From positions 2,976,001 to 3,040,000 of the forward strand of contig NZ_CP134779.1 of the NCBI RefSeq assembly GCF_031884435.1: a DNA stretch of 64,000 bases, in the 5' to 3' direction. This DNA is from Bosea sp. 685 (lineage in GTDB: Bacteria; Pseudomonadota; Alphaproteobacteria; Rhizobiales; Beijerinckiaceae). This document shows, in pieces, positions 50,846 to 59,016 of this stretch (its first letter is position 1; every line of letters begins with the position of its first letter). A model generated the notes under the pieces. The model saw only the letters and a program-made list of their open reading frames with translations. It did no database searches and was not told the DNA's origin. The translations under genes and the position numbers were made by a program.

Positions 50846-51624
50846 GATTGCGTGTCCGGCACGATCTGAGGAATGCGCTTGCGCCGGCGGATCAACCACC
50901 AGACGCCGGTGAGGTCGAGGATGCCGACCCAAAGCCGGTCGAAGAAACCGTAATTCGAGACGCCGGTGAGCCGGGGCCGGTCGCGGACCTCGACATGCAC
51001 GATGCCATAGCCCTCACGCGCCATCAGAGCCGGCATGAAGCGGTGCAGCGCGTCGAAATAGGGCAAGGCGAGATAGGCCTCGCGGCGGAAGCATTTCAGG
51101 CCGCAGCCGGTGTCGCGCGTGCCGTCCTTGAGGATGCGCCCGCGCACGCCGTTGGCGATGCGTGATTGCAGCTTCTTGAAACCAGTGTCCTTGCGCCCGA
51201 CGCGCTGCCCCTGCACGAGCCCGGCCTGTAGACCTGCCTGCTGCAGCGCCTCCAGCATGCGCGGCAGGAAAGCCGGGTCGTTCTGGCCATCGCCATCGAG
51301 CGTCGCCACAATGGCCGAGCGGGCATGGCGTACGCCGCTGCGCACGGCCGCGCTCTGACCGCAGGACTGGGCGTGAGTGACGACGCGCAGCCAGGGCCGG
51401 CTCACTATCAGCTCCGCCAGCGCCTGCGCGGTGCCATCGCTCGAGCCGTCATTGACGAAGATCACCTCGAAACCACCGATCGTGGCGCAGGCTGTCTCGA
51501 TGTCGGCCAGCAAGGGGCCGACATTGCCGACCTCGTTGCGAACGGGGACGACGACGCTGAGAATCGGCGGTGGAACTGCGGGGCTGTCGGTCAACGGAAC
51601 ATCATCCGGGAAAACGGCGCGCAA
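50842..51624 (-). CDS. Family 2 glycosyltransferase, polyprenyl-phosphate sugar synthase type
   Basis: About 260 aa (start a TTG at 51624; a TTG at 51594 is an alternative). GT-A fold with LSVVVPVRNEVGNVGPLLADIE, FVNDGSSDGTAQAL (the DGS motif), LDGDGQNDPAFLPRMLEAL with the metal-binding DxD-like DGD, and TRDTGCGLKCFRRE; near the C-terminus HVEVRDRPRLTGVSNYGFFDR. This is the dolichyl/undecaprenyl-phosphate mannosyl- or 4-amino-arabinosyl-transferase (ArnC/DPM1) layout, lacking the two C-terminal membrane helices of ArnC. Provides a lipid-linked sugar donor, probably for the ArnT-like protein upstream. Confidence 0.9.
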   Translation of the reverse strand: MRAVFPDDVPLTDSPAVPPPILSVVVPVRNEVGNVGPLLADIETACATIGGFEVIFVNDGSSDGTAQALAELIVSRPWLRVVTHAQSCGQSAAVRSGVRHARSAIVATLDGDGQNDPAFLPRMLEALQQAGLQAGLVQGQRVGRKDTGFKKLQSRIANGVRGRILKDGTRDTGCGLKCFRREAYLALPYFDALHRFMPALMAREGYGIVHVEVRDRPRLTGVSNYGFFDRLWVGILDLTGVWWLIRRRKRIPQIVPDTQS

Positions 51625-51667
51625 CCTGCGTCAAGCGAGGCTGCGGGGCAAGGAACATTCATCTGGC

Positions 51668-53356
51668 TCACGGGCGCACGAACACCGCGATCTCGAGCCT
51701 GCGGCCGCCATTGAGATTGAAACCGTTCAGCGTGGTCAGCAGCCGCGGCGCTAGGCCGGCCTGGGAGATCGCCGTCTGGAACTCAGGCGCGAAGCGCTTC
51801 TCGACGAAGGCGATGCGGCAGCCGGGCTGGCTCAGGAAGGAGGCCGCCGCCGCGCCATCGGGCGCCATGGCGAGATCGGTTCCGGTCAGGAAGACCAGGC
51901 TCGGCTCGCGGTAGCCCGCCGTGATGACTTTGGGATCGGTGCAGCCGGCCGTGGCGACGGCCTCGGCCAGGCGCGGCGACAATTTCAGCGAACGCAGGCT
52001 CTCGACCGCGAAACCATAGACGCCGGCGCCGAGCAGCAGGCTCGCCAGCACGCAGCGCCAAAGTGCGCCTTCGAGATCACCGCGCCGGAAAGCCGCGACC
52101 ACGCGCCAGGCGACGAGCAGCATCAAGGCAAGCAGCGGCAGCGCCAGATAGGGCAAGGTCTGGTCGAGCGTCCAGTTGCCGTAGAGGATCACCCCGACCA
52201 GCGCGAGCGGGACCAGGAAGACCAGCGCGGCGGTCGCCACAGCACCGCGCCGGAAGCGGTCGATGCCGCCATTGACGAGCGCCAGCAGCAGCAGAGCTGT
52301 GATGGCCGGATAGAGCGGCAGGACATAATGCGGCAGCTTGGTCGGCACCGCCTCGAAGACGATCCAGGACGGGATGATCCAGGCCAGCAGGAACAAGATC
52401 TGCGGTTCGCGCCGGCGCACCCAGGCGAAGGGGATCGCCATCGCCGCGAATGCCGCCGCCGGCCAATAGGTGCCGAAGAAGATCAGCAGGTAGAGCCCAG
52501 GCGGCCCCCAATGCTTCTCCTGGCCCTCGGAGACCTTGCCGAGCATGTCCTGGCCGACGCTCTCAGCGAAGAAGGAGCCGCCCGTCTTCATCATAATGGC
52601 AATGAACCAGGGCAGCACGACAATGAGGCAGAGCAGCAGGCCCGGCCCGAAGCGCAGCGGCTTCAGCCAGCGAACGCCGCGTTCGCTCACACAAAGCACG
52701 ATCATGGCGAGGCCCCAGACCATCGGCACGATCGGCCCCTTGATCAGCAAGGCGATCGCGGTGGCGCCCCAGAAGATGAGCCAGTTCCAGCGACTTGGCA
52801 CGAAGGCGAGCGAGCGTGTCCAGTCGAGCCAGGTTCGCGCCAGCGCCCCCATGGTCGCGACCGCGCAGGCGGCCAGCACGGCATCGGTCTTGGCGATGCG
52901 CGCCTCGACGCCCAGCAGCACGCAAGCAGCCATCAAAGCGCCGCCGAGCAGCGCCAATGGCGGGCTGACGAAGGCGAGCAGTGCCCAATAGGTCAGGAGC
53001 ACCGCCGCCACGGCGCCGACCAGCGAGGGCACGCGATAAAGCCAGATCTGGGTCCGAGCCTGGGGCACGCCCAGCGCCTCTCCGGCCGAGACCGCTGCGC
53101 TCTGCAGCCAGTAGATGCCGACGGGCTTCTTGTGGCGCGCCTCGGCCTGGAAGCGGATGTCGACGAAATCGCCGCTCTCCAGCATCTGCTTGGAGGCTTG
53201 TGCGAAGCGCGGTTCGTCGCGGTCGAGCGGCTGGAGCGTGCTGAAGCCCGGCAGGAAGGCGGCGAGTGCCAGCAGGAACAGCAGGGCACAGGCGCGCAGA
53301 TGGCTCGCTGAAGCAAAGCTCGTGATGCGATCGATCGCAGGGGTCAGCGAAACCAT
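51668..53356 (-). CDS. Family 39 glycosyltransferase, ArnT-like
   Basis: 562 aa from the ATG at 53356 (MVSLTPAIDRITSF); the longer open frame lacks resemblance. Multi-spanning inner-membrane enzyme with the catalytic first periplasmic loop LDRDEPRFAQASKQMLESGDFVD and RHKKPVGIYWL, the DE motif and KxP sequence of ArnT and protein mannosyltransferases; then about ten further hydrophobic segments. Transfers a sugar from polyprenyl phosphate onto lipid A or another surface acceptor, as in cationic peptide resistance, although the acceptor here is not known. Next to the GT2 and LAB_N genes on the same strand. Confidence 0.9.
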   Translation of the reverse strand: MVSLTPAIDRITSFASASHLRACALLFLLALAAFLPGFSTLQPLDRDEPRFAQASKQMLESGDFVDIRFQAEARHKKPVGIYWLQSAAVSAGEALGVPQARTQIWLYRVPSLVGAVAAVLLTYWALLAFVSPPLALLGGALMAACVLLGVEARIAKTDAVLAACAVATMGALARTWLDWTRSLAFVPSRWNWLIFWGATAIALLIKGPIVPMVWGLAMIVLCVSERGVRWLKPLRFGPGLLLCLIVVLPWFIAIMMKTGGSFFAESVGQDMLGKVSEGQEKHWGPPGLYLLIFFGTYWPAAAFAAMAIPFAWVRRREPQILFLLAWIIPSWIVFEAVPTKLPHYVLPLYPAITALLLLALVNGGIDRFRRGAVATAALVFLVPLALVGVILYGNWTLDQTLPYLALPLLALMLLVAWRVVAAFRRGDLEGALWRCVLASLLLGAGVYGFAVESLRSLKLSPRLAEAVATAGCTDPKVITAGYREPSLVFLTGTDLAMAPDGAAAASFLSQPGCRIAFVEKRFAPEFQTAISQAGLAPRLLTTLNGFNLNGGRRLEIAVFVRP

Positions 53357-53562
53357 GGTGATCCTTGCGACCGAGGTCGCGCTCGTGACGTGCCGGTGTG
53401 CCAGCCCCTCATTCCGAGCGAAAGCCCGTAGCGGAGCCGTGCCGGGATGGCGAGCCTTTCGGGCGCGATCAAGGCGGAGCCATGCCCCGAAAGCCATGAC
53501 CGGCGCGGTTTACGCCGCCTGTCGCGGCGCTGCAAGCGTTGGCCACGGACACAAGGCCCGGC

Positions 53563-53778
53563 TCAGGCGCGCTTCAGGAACTCGGTCTTGAGCACGAGGC
53601 CCTTCACCTTCTCGGCATTGCACTCGATCTCGCCCGGATCATCCGTCAGGCGGATGTTCTTGACCAGCGTGCCGCGCTTCAGCGTGACGGAGGTTCCCTT
53701 GACCTTGAGATCCTTGATCAAGGTGACGGAATCGCCATCCTTCAGCACCGTGCCGTTGCTGTCCTTGACGTCGCTCAT
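53563..53778 (-). CDS. PhnA-domain protein (YjdM C-terminal domain only)
   Basis: 71 aa, ATG at 53778. The pattern VKDSNGTVLKDGDSVTLIKDLKVKGTSVTLKRGTLVKNIRLTDDPGEIECN matches the C-terminal PhnA domain of E. coli YjdM (PhnA), but the N-terminal zinc ribbon of that protein is absent. Despite its name, the family has no proven role in phosphonate use. Cytoplasmic beta-barrel, function unknown. Next to a tRNA gene on the same strand, with no obvious operon partner. Confidence 0.85.
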   Translation of the reverse strand: MSDVKDSNGTVLKDGDSVTLIKDLKVKGTSVTLKRGTLVKNIRLTDDPGEIECNAEKVKGLVLKTEFLKRA

Positions 53779-53845
53779 GGAATGTCCCGAAACCTGACAC
53801 CTTGGCGCACTGAAGGCGCAGCGCTCTCGCGCAAGACGGATGAAG

Positions 53846-53922
53846 TGGCGAGCCCGGCTGGATTCGAACCAGCGACCAGCAGCTTAGAAGGCTGCTGCTC
53901 TATCCATCTGAGCTACGGGCCC
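53846..53922 (-). tRNA. tRNA-Arg (anticodon TCT)
   Basis: 77 bases on the minus strand, starting GGGCCCGTAGCTCAG and ending GGGCTCGCCA with encoded CCA. Anticodon loop CTTCTAA gives TCT. The T arm GGTTCGAATCC and the D arm AGCTCAG...AGAGC are standard. Acceptor stem GGGCCCG pairs with CGGGCTC. Sits between the PhnA-domain gene and the complex I subunit gene. Confidence 0.97.
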
Positions 53923-53995
53923 GTGGGCTTAGGCGCAAGCGCCCTCGCCTATCTGGAAAGCTCGCGCGCCACGTTAAAGACGCGGCGCGTGTTGA

Positions 53996-54301
53996 TTAGT
54001 GCGTCCACTGCCCGACGCGGCTGAACTTGAAATTATCGGCATAGGCCATCGAGCGGCGCTTGGCCTCATGGGGCTGCTCGACCCGGTAGGCGATGCCGTT
54101 GCGCGTGGCGTAGGCGACGGCTTCCGCCTCGGTATCGAACCAGAGCTTGAGCTGGCTCTTCATGTCGCCCGACGAGGTCCAGCCCATCAGCGGCTCGATT
54201 TCGCGCGGACGCTCCGGCTCATATTCCAGCAGCCAGCGATCGGTCTTGGCGGTGCCGGACTGCATCGCAGTGCGGGCGGGGCGGTAAATGCGTGCGGTCA
54301 T
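53996..54301 (-). CDS. NADH-ubiquinone oxidoreductase accessory subunit, NDUFS4-like (ETC complex I, 18 kDa)
   Basis: 101 aa, ATG at 54301. MTARIYRPARTAMQSGTAKTDRWLLEYEPERPREIEPLMGWTSSGDMKSQLKLWFDTEAEAVAYATRNGIAYRVEQP is the signature of the complex I 18 kDa (NDUFS4) family: ARIYxPxxxAMQSG at the start and the GWTSSxD...F segment in the middle. Bound peripherally to the N-module of complex I and needed for assembly or stability. Alphaproteobacteria share this accessory subunit with mitochondria. It lies between the two tRNA genes on the same strand. Confidence 0.95.
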   Translation of the reverse strand: MTARIYRPARTAMQSGTAKTDRWLLEYEPERPREIEPLMGWTSSGDMKSQLKLWFDTEAEAVAYATRNGIAYRVEQPHEAKRRSMAYADNFKFSRVGQWTH

Positions 54302-54369
54302 GGTCTCGCTCGGCCGTCACCAGAATTGCCCAGGCCCGCCTGTGGCGAACCGTTTCGAAACGAGGAGGC

Positions 54370-54446
54370 TGGTCGGGGCACCAGGATTCGAACCTGGGAC
54401 CCTCTGCTCCCAAAGCAGATGCGCTACCGGGCTGCGCTATACCCCG
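54370..54446 (-). tRNA. tRNA-Pro (anticodon TGG)
   Basis: 77 bases on the minus strand, CGGGGTATAGCGCAGCC at the 5' end and TGCCCCGACCA at the 3' end with encoded CCA. Anticodon loop CTTTGGGA gives TGG. T arm GGTTCGAATCC present. The 7-base acceptor stem CGGGGTA/TGCCCCG closes with one T-G pair. Confidence 0.97.
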
Positions 54447-54504
54447 ACTGAGCCATTCCTCGCGTCGCGGTTGGCTATCACGGCGCGGGCTTGCGCCGCA
54501 AGCG

Positions 54505-54575
54505 AAAGCCAAGAGTCAAAAACCAAGAATCGAAGGCCAAGAATCGAAAACCCAGAATCGAAAGCCTCGAATCAA
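54505..54575. repeat. Degenerate 14-15-base tandem repeat
   Basis: About five imperfect units of the form (C)CCAAGAATCGAAxxC: AAGCCAAGAGTCAAAAA, CCAAGAATCGAAGG, CCAAGAATCGAAAA, CCCAGAATCGAAAG, CCTCGAATC. It fills the space between tRNA-Pro and the DUF192 gene. Confidence 0.75.
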
Positions 54576-54603
54576 GCGATGATCACATCAGCGCGCAAAC
54601 CGC

Positions 54604-55080
54604 TCAGCGCTTGAACAAGACGTGCTCGACTTTGTCGCCGGGCTTGATGCCGAGCTTCTCGGCGACGCCGCCATTGATCTCCAGCACCGAGAGCACCGGC
54701 TCGCCCGAGGGAATCGTGCGGGTCGAGAGCGGCTCGGTGCGCTCCGCGATGCGCGAGATCGTGCCGTTGGCGCGGATGAAGAGCATGTCGAGCGGGATAT
54801 AGGTGTTCTGCATCCACATCGCGACCGGCTCGGTGCGGGCGAAATCGAACAGCATGCCGCGATCCTCGGGCATATAGTTGCGATACATCAACCCCTTGGC
54901 GCGCTGGTCGGGCGTGCGCATGACCTCGACCTGGAAGACATGGCGGGTGCCGCCGCTGACGATGACGAGCTGCTCGAGCCCGGCGGCTGGGGCCGCGGCC
55001 TGCGCCAGAGCGGGAGACGGCCCGAACGCCAGGGCGCCCCAGGCAAGGCAAACGGTAATGAAAGACAAGGCGGCCCGCAT
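54604..55080 (-). CDS. DUF192 family exported protein
   Basis: 158 aa, ATG at 55080; a Sec signal (LSFITVCLAWGALAFGPSPALAQ) precedes one DUF192 domain: FQVEVMRTPDQRAKGLMYRNYMPEDRGMLFDF, MWMQNTYIPLDMLFI and VLEINGGVAEKLGIKPGD. The MWMKNTxIPLDxxFI-type core is the family hallmark. The function of DUF192 is not established; it is widespread in proteobacteria and often sits near the complex I 18 kDa gene and the tRNA genes, as here. Possibly a periplasmic binding or folding factor. Confidence 0.92.
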   Translation of the reverse strand: MRAALSFITVCLAWGALAFGPSPALAQAAAPAAGLEQLVIVSGGTRHVFQVEVMRTPDQRAKGLMYRNYMPEDRGMLFDFARTEPVAMWMQNTYIPLDMLFIRANGTISRIAERTEPLSTRTIPSGEPVLSVLEINGGVAEKLGIKPGDKVEHVLFKR

Positions 55081-55261
55081 GGCTTAGTGCTCCCCGGCTG
55101 CGGCAAACGACGCCCTCTCTCGACCCAGGAGATGGCGAATTTCCGACAGATACCGGCGATCGCCCGGAATTGGTCAAGTATTTCGTCACGCACAGCCTGT
55201 CGCCCCGCTTCCCTTCGTCGCGGCGTTGCGGCAGGGTCGCGCACCCAAACGGGAGAGTTCC

Positions 55262-57187
55262 ATGATCGCTTTGCCCCTCCAACGGCTGACGAGCTACCGC
55301 CGTGCGGCTCTCGCCGCCGTCCTCATCGCGCTCGCGCAGCAGCCGGCCTGGGCCGCCGATTTCCAGATCGACGGGCTGAAGCTCGATTTCGGCGCCGTGG
55401 TGATCGCGGTGCCCAAGATCGACGTGAAGGGCTCGGCGCTGGAGCGCGAGGCCTTCGTCTCCCTGTTCAATGGCAGTACCGGCGAAAGCGCCGTCTCCCG
55501 GATGAGCAAGCTCAACGCCGCCGAAATCAGCGCGCCGGAGCTGACCATCGAGCAGTCCATCGGCCCGCAAAAGCAGGTCACGCGCTATCGCGATGTCCGC
55601 TTTTCCGATGTGAAGGACGGCAAGATCGCTCGCGGCACCGCAGCGAGCGGCACGATTACGGCGACGCTTCCCACCAGCGGACGCCCCGCGACGCCGCCGT
55701 CCGCTGGCGGCGCGCTCGGCGACGCGGCCAAGGCCATAGCCGGCGGCGCAAGCGCCGGCCCGACGTCCATCAGCGGCCAGTTGCTTCGCACCAGCTTCGA
55801 GGCGCTCGACCTGAAGCACATGGCGCGCGTGCTGACCGAGAAGGCGCAACCGGGCGTCACTGAAGCGATGCTGCCGGTATTCGGCCGCTTCGAGCAGGAC
55901 GGCTACACGCTCGACATGGGCGCTGCCGGCAAGATGTCGCTCGGCAAGACGACGGGGCGCGGTTTTGCCGCCAGGGTCGGTGACGAGCCGCTCGGCGAGG
56001 TAATCACGCGGCTCATGGCCATGTCGGAGGCTCAGGCAAAAGCCGCCAAGGAACCCGGAGCCAAGCCGCCCTCGCTGAAGAGCGAGGAAGACCGGCGCAT
56101 GGGCTTGTCGCTGCTCTCGCTCTACGACAATTTCTCCTATGGCAGCGGCGAGGCGCGCGACATGGCGATGACCATCGTCACGCCGGCGACGCCCAGCGCC
56201 AAATCCGAAACCGTCGATATGAAAATCGCGCGGATCGCCTTCGGCGAGGACGCGCCGGCCAAATCGGGTTTTGCCGTCGAGGGCCTGCAATTCGCCGCCG
56301 GCGGCGCCAAGGGCCAGATCGATTCGCTGAGCCATTCCGGCTTCGCGATCGGCTCCGTCCTCAGCGAATTGAAGGCGCTGCTCGCCAAGCCCGATGCCGA
56401 GTTCGACACGATCGATTTCCGCAAGTTCATCCCGACGATCGGGACGCTGCGCCTGGACGGGCTTTCGGTCGATGTGCCGCAACCGGGCAAGCCCGGGCAG
56501 CCCGCCTCGGCGCCCTTGAAGGTCGGGTTGAAGACCTTCGAGCTGAAGGCCGGCGAACAGCTCAACGGCGTTCCCACCAGCCTGGGCCTGACGATCGACA
56601 ACCTGCTGGCCCCGGTCACGGAAGCCAGCGGCAATCCGGCCGCGCGCGACCTGATCGCCATGGGCTACCGCATGCTCGACGTCTCGGCCAAGATCGACCT
56701 CGCTTGGGAGGCGGCGCGCAACGAGCTCGCCATCCGCGCGATCTCGCTCGGCGGCGCCGGCATGGGCAAGCTCGAGGCCAAGGGCACGTTGGGCAATGTC
56801 ACCAAGGATCTGTTCTCGAGCGATCTCGCCTTGGCTCAGGTCGCGGCGCTGGGCGCGACCGCGCGCCTGGTCGAGGCGAAGCTGCAGAATCAAGGCCTGT
56901 TCGAGAAGCTGCTCGACAATGAGGCGCGCAAGGCCAAGCGCAAGCCCGAGGATCTGCGCCGCGAATACGCCATGATGGCGAGCCTCGGCCTTGCCGCCAT
57001 CCTGGGCCCGTCCGACGCCGCCAAGACGCTGACGGCGGCGGTCTCGCGCTTCGTCGCCAAGCCCGGGACGCTTACCGTCCAGGCCAGCGCGAAGTCCGGC
57101 AGCGGGCTCGGCCTCGCCGATGTGATCACGCTCACGGATCCGACCGAGATCTTCGACAAGATCGATCTCAAAGCCAATGCCGAGTGA
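55262..57187 (+). CDS. Large exported protein of unknown function
   Basis: 641 aa, ATG at 55262 with CGGGAGAGTTCC upstream. A signal peptide (RRAALAAVLIALAQQPAWAAD) precedes a long region of repeating beta-type motifs (FQIDGLKLDFGAVVIAVPKIDVKGSALE; VDMKIARIAFGED; GTLRLDGLSVDV; EARNELAIRAISLGGAGMGKLEAKGTLG). This evokes periplasmic lipid-transfer or AsmA/DUF945-like scaffolds, but no named family is secure. No cysteines beyond the signal were noticed. Monocistronic, or leading into the O-acetyltransferase whose ATG overlaps its last codons. Highly expressed-type codons and length argue that it is real. Confidence 0.8.
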   Translation: MIALPLQRLTSYRRAALAAVLIALAQQPAWAADFQIDGLKLDFGAVVIAVPKIDVKGSALEREAFVSLFNGSTGESAVSRMSKLNAAEISAPELTIEQSIGPQKQVTRYRDVRFSDVKDGKIARGTAASGTITATLPTSGRPATPPSAGGALGDAAKAIAGGASAGPTSISGQLLRTSFEALDLKHMARVLTEKAQPGVTEAMLPVFGRFEQDGYTLDMGAAGKMSLGKTTGRGFAARVGDEPLGEVITRLMAMSEAQAKAAKEPGAKPPSLKSEEDRRMGLSLLSLYDNFSYGSGEARDMAMTIVTPATPSAKSETVDMKIARIAFGEDAPAKSGFAVEGLQFAAGGAKGQIDSLSHSGFAIGSVLSELKALLAKPDAEFDTIDFRKFIPTIGTLRLDGLSVDVPQPGKPGQPASAPLKVGLKTFELKAGEQLNGVPTSLGLTIDNLLAPVTEASGNPAARDLIAMGYRMLDVSAKIDLAWEAARNELAIRAISLGGAGMGKLEAKGTLGNVTKDLFSSDLALAQVAALGATARLVEAKLQNQGLFEKLLDNEARKAKRKPEDLRREYAMMASLGLAAILGPSDAAKTLTAAVSRFVAKPGTLTVQASAKSGSGLGLADVITLTDPTEIFDKIDLKANAE

Positions 57188-57989
57188 ACAAGAGCGTTTT
57201 CAAGCGAAGCGGACACCGATTCGCGTGAAGACAACGCGTTCAAACAAGGACCTGGAGCAATTGAACGATCCAATTGGATCGAAAACCGCTCCAGGCGGCA
57301 TTCTGCCGCCGGAAGACGAGGATTGGCGGCCAGGCCCGCTCGCGGCCTGGTGGGCGGGGCTGGCCCCGGCGCTGCGCGGCGCCCTACGACGCTACGTCAA
57401 CCCCGACAACCAGACGCGGCAGCATCTGGCGCGGCTGATCGCCCGGCGGCCCAGCCAGATCGCCGTCGGAGCCTATACCTATGGCCGGCCGAAGCTGCGC
57501 TTTCCCGAGAGCGGCGTTCGCCTGCGCATCGGCCGCTACGGCTCGATTGCCGATGGCGTCGAAATCATGCTCGGCGGCAATCACCGGCTCGATTGGGCGA
57601 CGACCTACCCTTTCCCGGCCCTGCCACGGCTCTGGCCGGAAGCAGCCGGAATCACCGGCAGCGACACCTCGCGCGGCGACGTTATCATCGGGCACGATGT
57701 CTGGCTCGGCTCGCAATGCATGGTGATGTCGGGCGTCACGATCGGCCATGGCGCGGTGGTGGCGGCGCGCGCCGTGGTGACGCGCGACGTGCCGGCCTAT
57801 GCCATCGTCGCCGGCAATCCGGCGCGGGTGGTCAGGATGCGCTTCGAGGCTGAGCAGATCGCGGCGCTCTTGGCGACGCGCTGGTGGGAGCTGCCCCGCG
57901 ACCAGGTCGCCGACCTGCTACCGCTCCTGATGTCAGGGCAGGTCGAAGACCTCGTGGCCGAGATCAACCGCAGAGCAGGCGGCGCTTGA
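57177..57989 (+). CDS. CatB-type hexapeptide O-acetyltransferase
   Basis: Up to 270 aa. The ATG at 57177 overlaps the previous gene by 11 bases, and residues about 6-40 are encoded by a palindromic repeat; the family domain begins only around residue 48 (WRPGPLAAWWAG). Left-handed beta-helix repeats follow (GVRLRIGRYGSIADGVEIMLGGNH, DVIIGHDVWLGSQCMVMSGVTIGHGAVVAARAVVTRDVPAYAIVAGNPARVV), with the active-site His in GGNH. Xenobiotic/polysaccharide acetyltransferase family; surface-glycan modification is most likely given the neighbours. True start uncertain: a non-ATG start after the repeat is possible. Its end overlaps the convergent acyltransferase by 26 bases. Confidence 0.85.
   Translation: MPSEQERFQAKRTPIRVKTTRSNKDLEQLNDPIGSKTAPGGILPPEDEDWRPGPLAAWWAGLAPALRGALRRYVNPDNQTRQHLARLIARRPSQIAVGAYTYGRPKLRFPESGVRLRIGRYGSIADGVEIMLGGNHRLDWATTYPFPALPRLWPEAAGITGSDTSRGDVIIGHDVWLGSQCMVMSGVTIGHGAVVAARAVVTRDVPAYAIVAGNPARVVRMRFEAEQIAALLATRWWELPRDQVADLLPLLMSGQVEDLVAEINRRAGGA
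57191..57293. repeat. Dispersed palindromic repeat lying within an open coding frame
   Basis: AGAGCGTTTTCAAGCGAAGCGGACACCG, TTCGCGTGAAGACAACGCG, GATCCAATTGGATCGAAAACCGCTCC: the complement of the copy at 44131. It starts 3 bases after the stop of the previous gene and stays open in the frame that continues into the O-acetyltransferase. Confidence 0.88.
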
Positions 57990-59016
57990 GCCCGAGCGCC
58001 GGGCTCTCGACGAAGTACCAGCTCGCCGCAGCCAGGAGCAGGGTCAGCAACAAAGAAGGCGCGAGCAAAGTCAGCGCGCCGGCCGCGGGAAACAGCGCAT
58101 AGAAGACCTGCTGCACGGGCCAGCCATAGAGATAGACACCATAGGAGAAATCGGCCTCGGGAGTGCTGCGCCAAGCTGTCAGGGCCGGTGCCAGAGCCAG
58201 CACAATCACGCCCCAGGCCGTGACCGAGAACAGTGCGGCCTTGTAGAGCGGCGTCCTCGCCAGCAGCGCGACGAGGATGGCAAGACCGCAAAGCCCCCAC
58301 ACGGATAGCGGCACGCGCTCGCGCCAGAGATAGATCACGCCCCCGGTCACGAAGATCAGCGGCAAGCGCAGCCCGGTCTCCACACCCTTGGCGCCATTGG
58401 GGGCGATGATCTCGCGCAGGATGACGGCCGCCAGCAGCAGGGCCCAGAGGCAAAGCACCCATCTGCGCCGACACAACAATCCCACCAAGCCCGCGACAAG
58501 GACGCCGAGATAGCAGAGGCATTCATATTTCAGGGTCCAGACCGTCCCCATCGGAAAGGACAGCGGGTTCTGGTCGAAGACGCCTGGTAGCGCTGCCACG
58601 CTCTTGAAGGTGGTCAGCGTGCCCCAGATGAAACGCCAGAGCCGTCCATCCGCGAAATAGGACGCCCAATCGAGGCGGGTCATCATGCTTCCGATGACGA
58701 GTGAAACGAACAGGGTGGTCGCGACCAGGCCCGGCACGATCCTGAGCAGGCGAGCCAGCCCATAATCGCGCCAGCCGCGCTGCTCATAGCTCATCGTCAC
58801 CAGGAAGCCCGAAATGGCGAAGAAGCCGTTGACCGCATGCTCGCCGAGCGTGAAGCCGGTGGCGTGCATGAGCGGCTCGTTATTGAGATCGCCCGTCACC
58901 ACGCTGAAAGCGTGCGAGACCACCACTGCGAGCGCCAGGACGAGGCGCAGAATCCCGAAATTATTCGAGCCGCATGCCATCCCGTCGCCAACGCAACGAA
59001 AACGCGCGGACATCAT
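57964..59016 (-). CDS. Acyltransferase family 3 membrane protein
   Basis: 350 aa, about ten membrane helices. NFGILRLVLALAVVVSHAF, with the catalytic His of the RxxxxxVxxxH pattern, ALxxFFxISGFL-type HAVNGFFAISGFLVTMSYEQRG, and TVWTLKYECLCYLGVLVAGL, a family hallmark near the middle. Transfers acetyl or other acyl groups to surface polysaccharides (OafA/NodX style). Start ATG at 59016 with a second Met at once. Overlaps the upstream glycosyltransferase by 4 bases, implying a shared mRNA with it. Confidence 0.93.
   Translation of the reverse strand: MMSARFRCVGDGMACGSNNFGILRLVLALAVVVSHAFSVVTGDLNNEPLMHATGFTLGEHAVNGFFAISGFLVTMSYEQRGWRDYGLARLLRIVPGLVATTLFVSLVIGSMMTRLDWASYFADGRLWRFIWGTLTTFKSVAALPGVFDQNPLSFPMGTVWTLKYECLCYLGVLVAGLVGLLCRRRWVLCLWALLLAAVILREIIAPNGAKGVETGLRLPLIFVTGGVIYLWRERVPLSVWGLCGLAILVALLARTPLYKAALFSVTAWGVIVLALAPALTAWRSTPEADFSYGVYLYGWPVQQVFYALFPAAGALTLLAPSLLLTLLLAAASWYFVESPALGLKRRLLCG

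Noticed and set aside
54572..56893. 773-codon minus frame across the DUF192 and 641-aa genes
   Set aside because: Long only because of GC bias; it contradicts two genes with signal peptides and ribosome binding sites.
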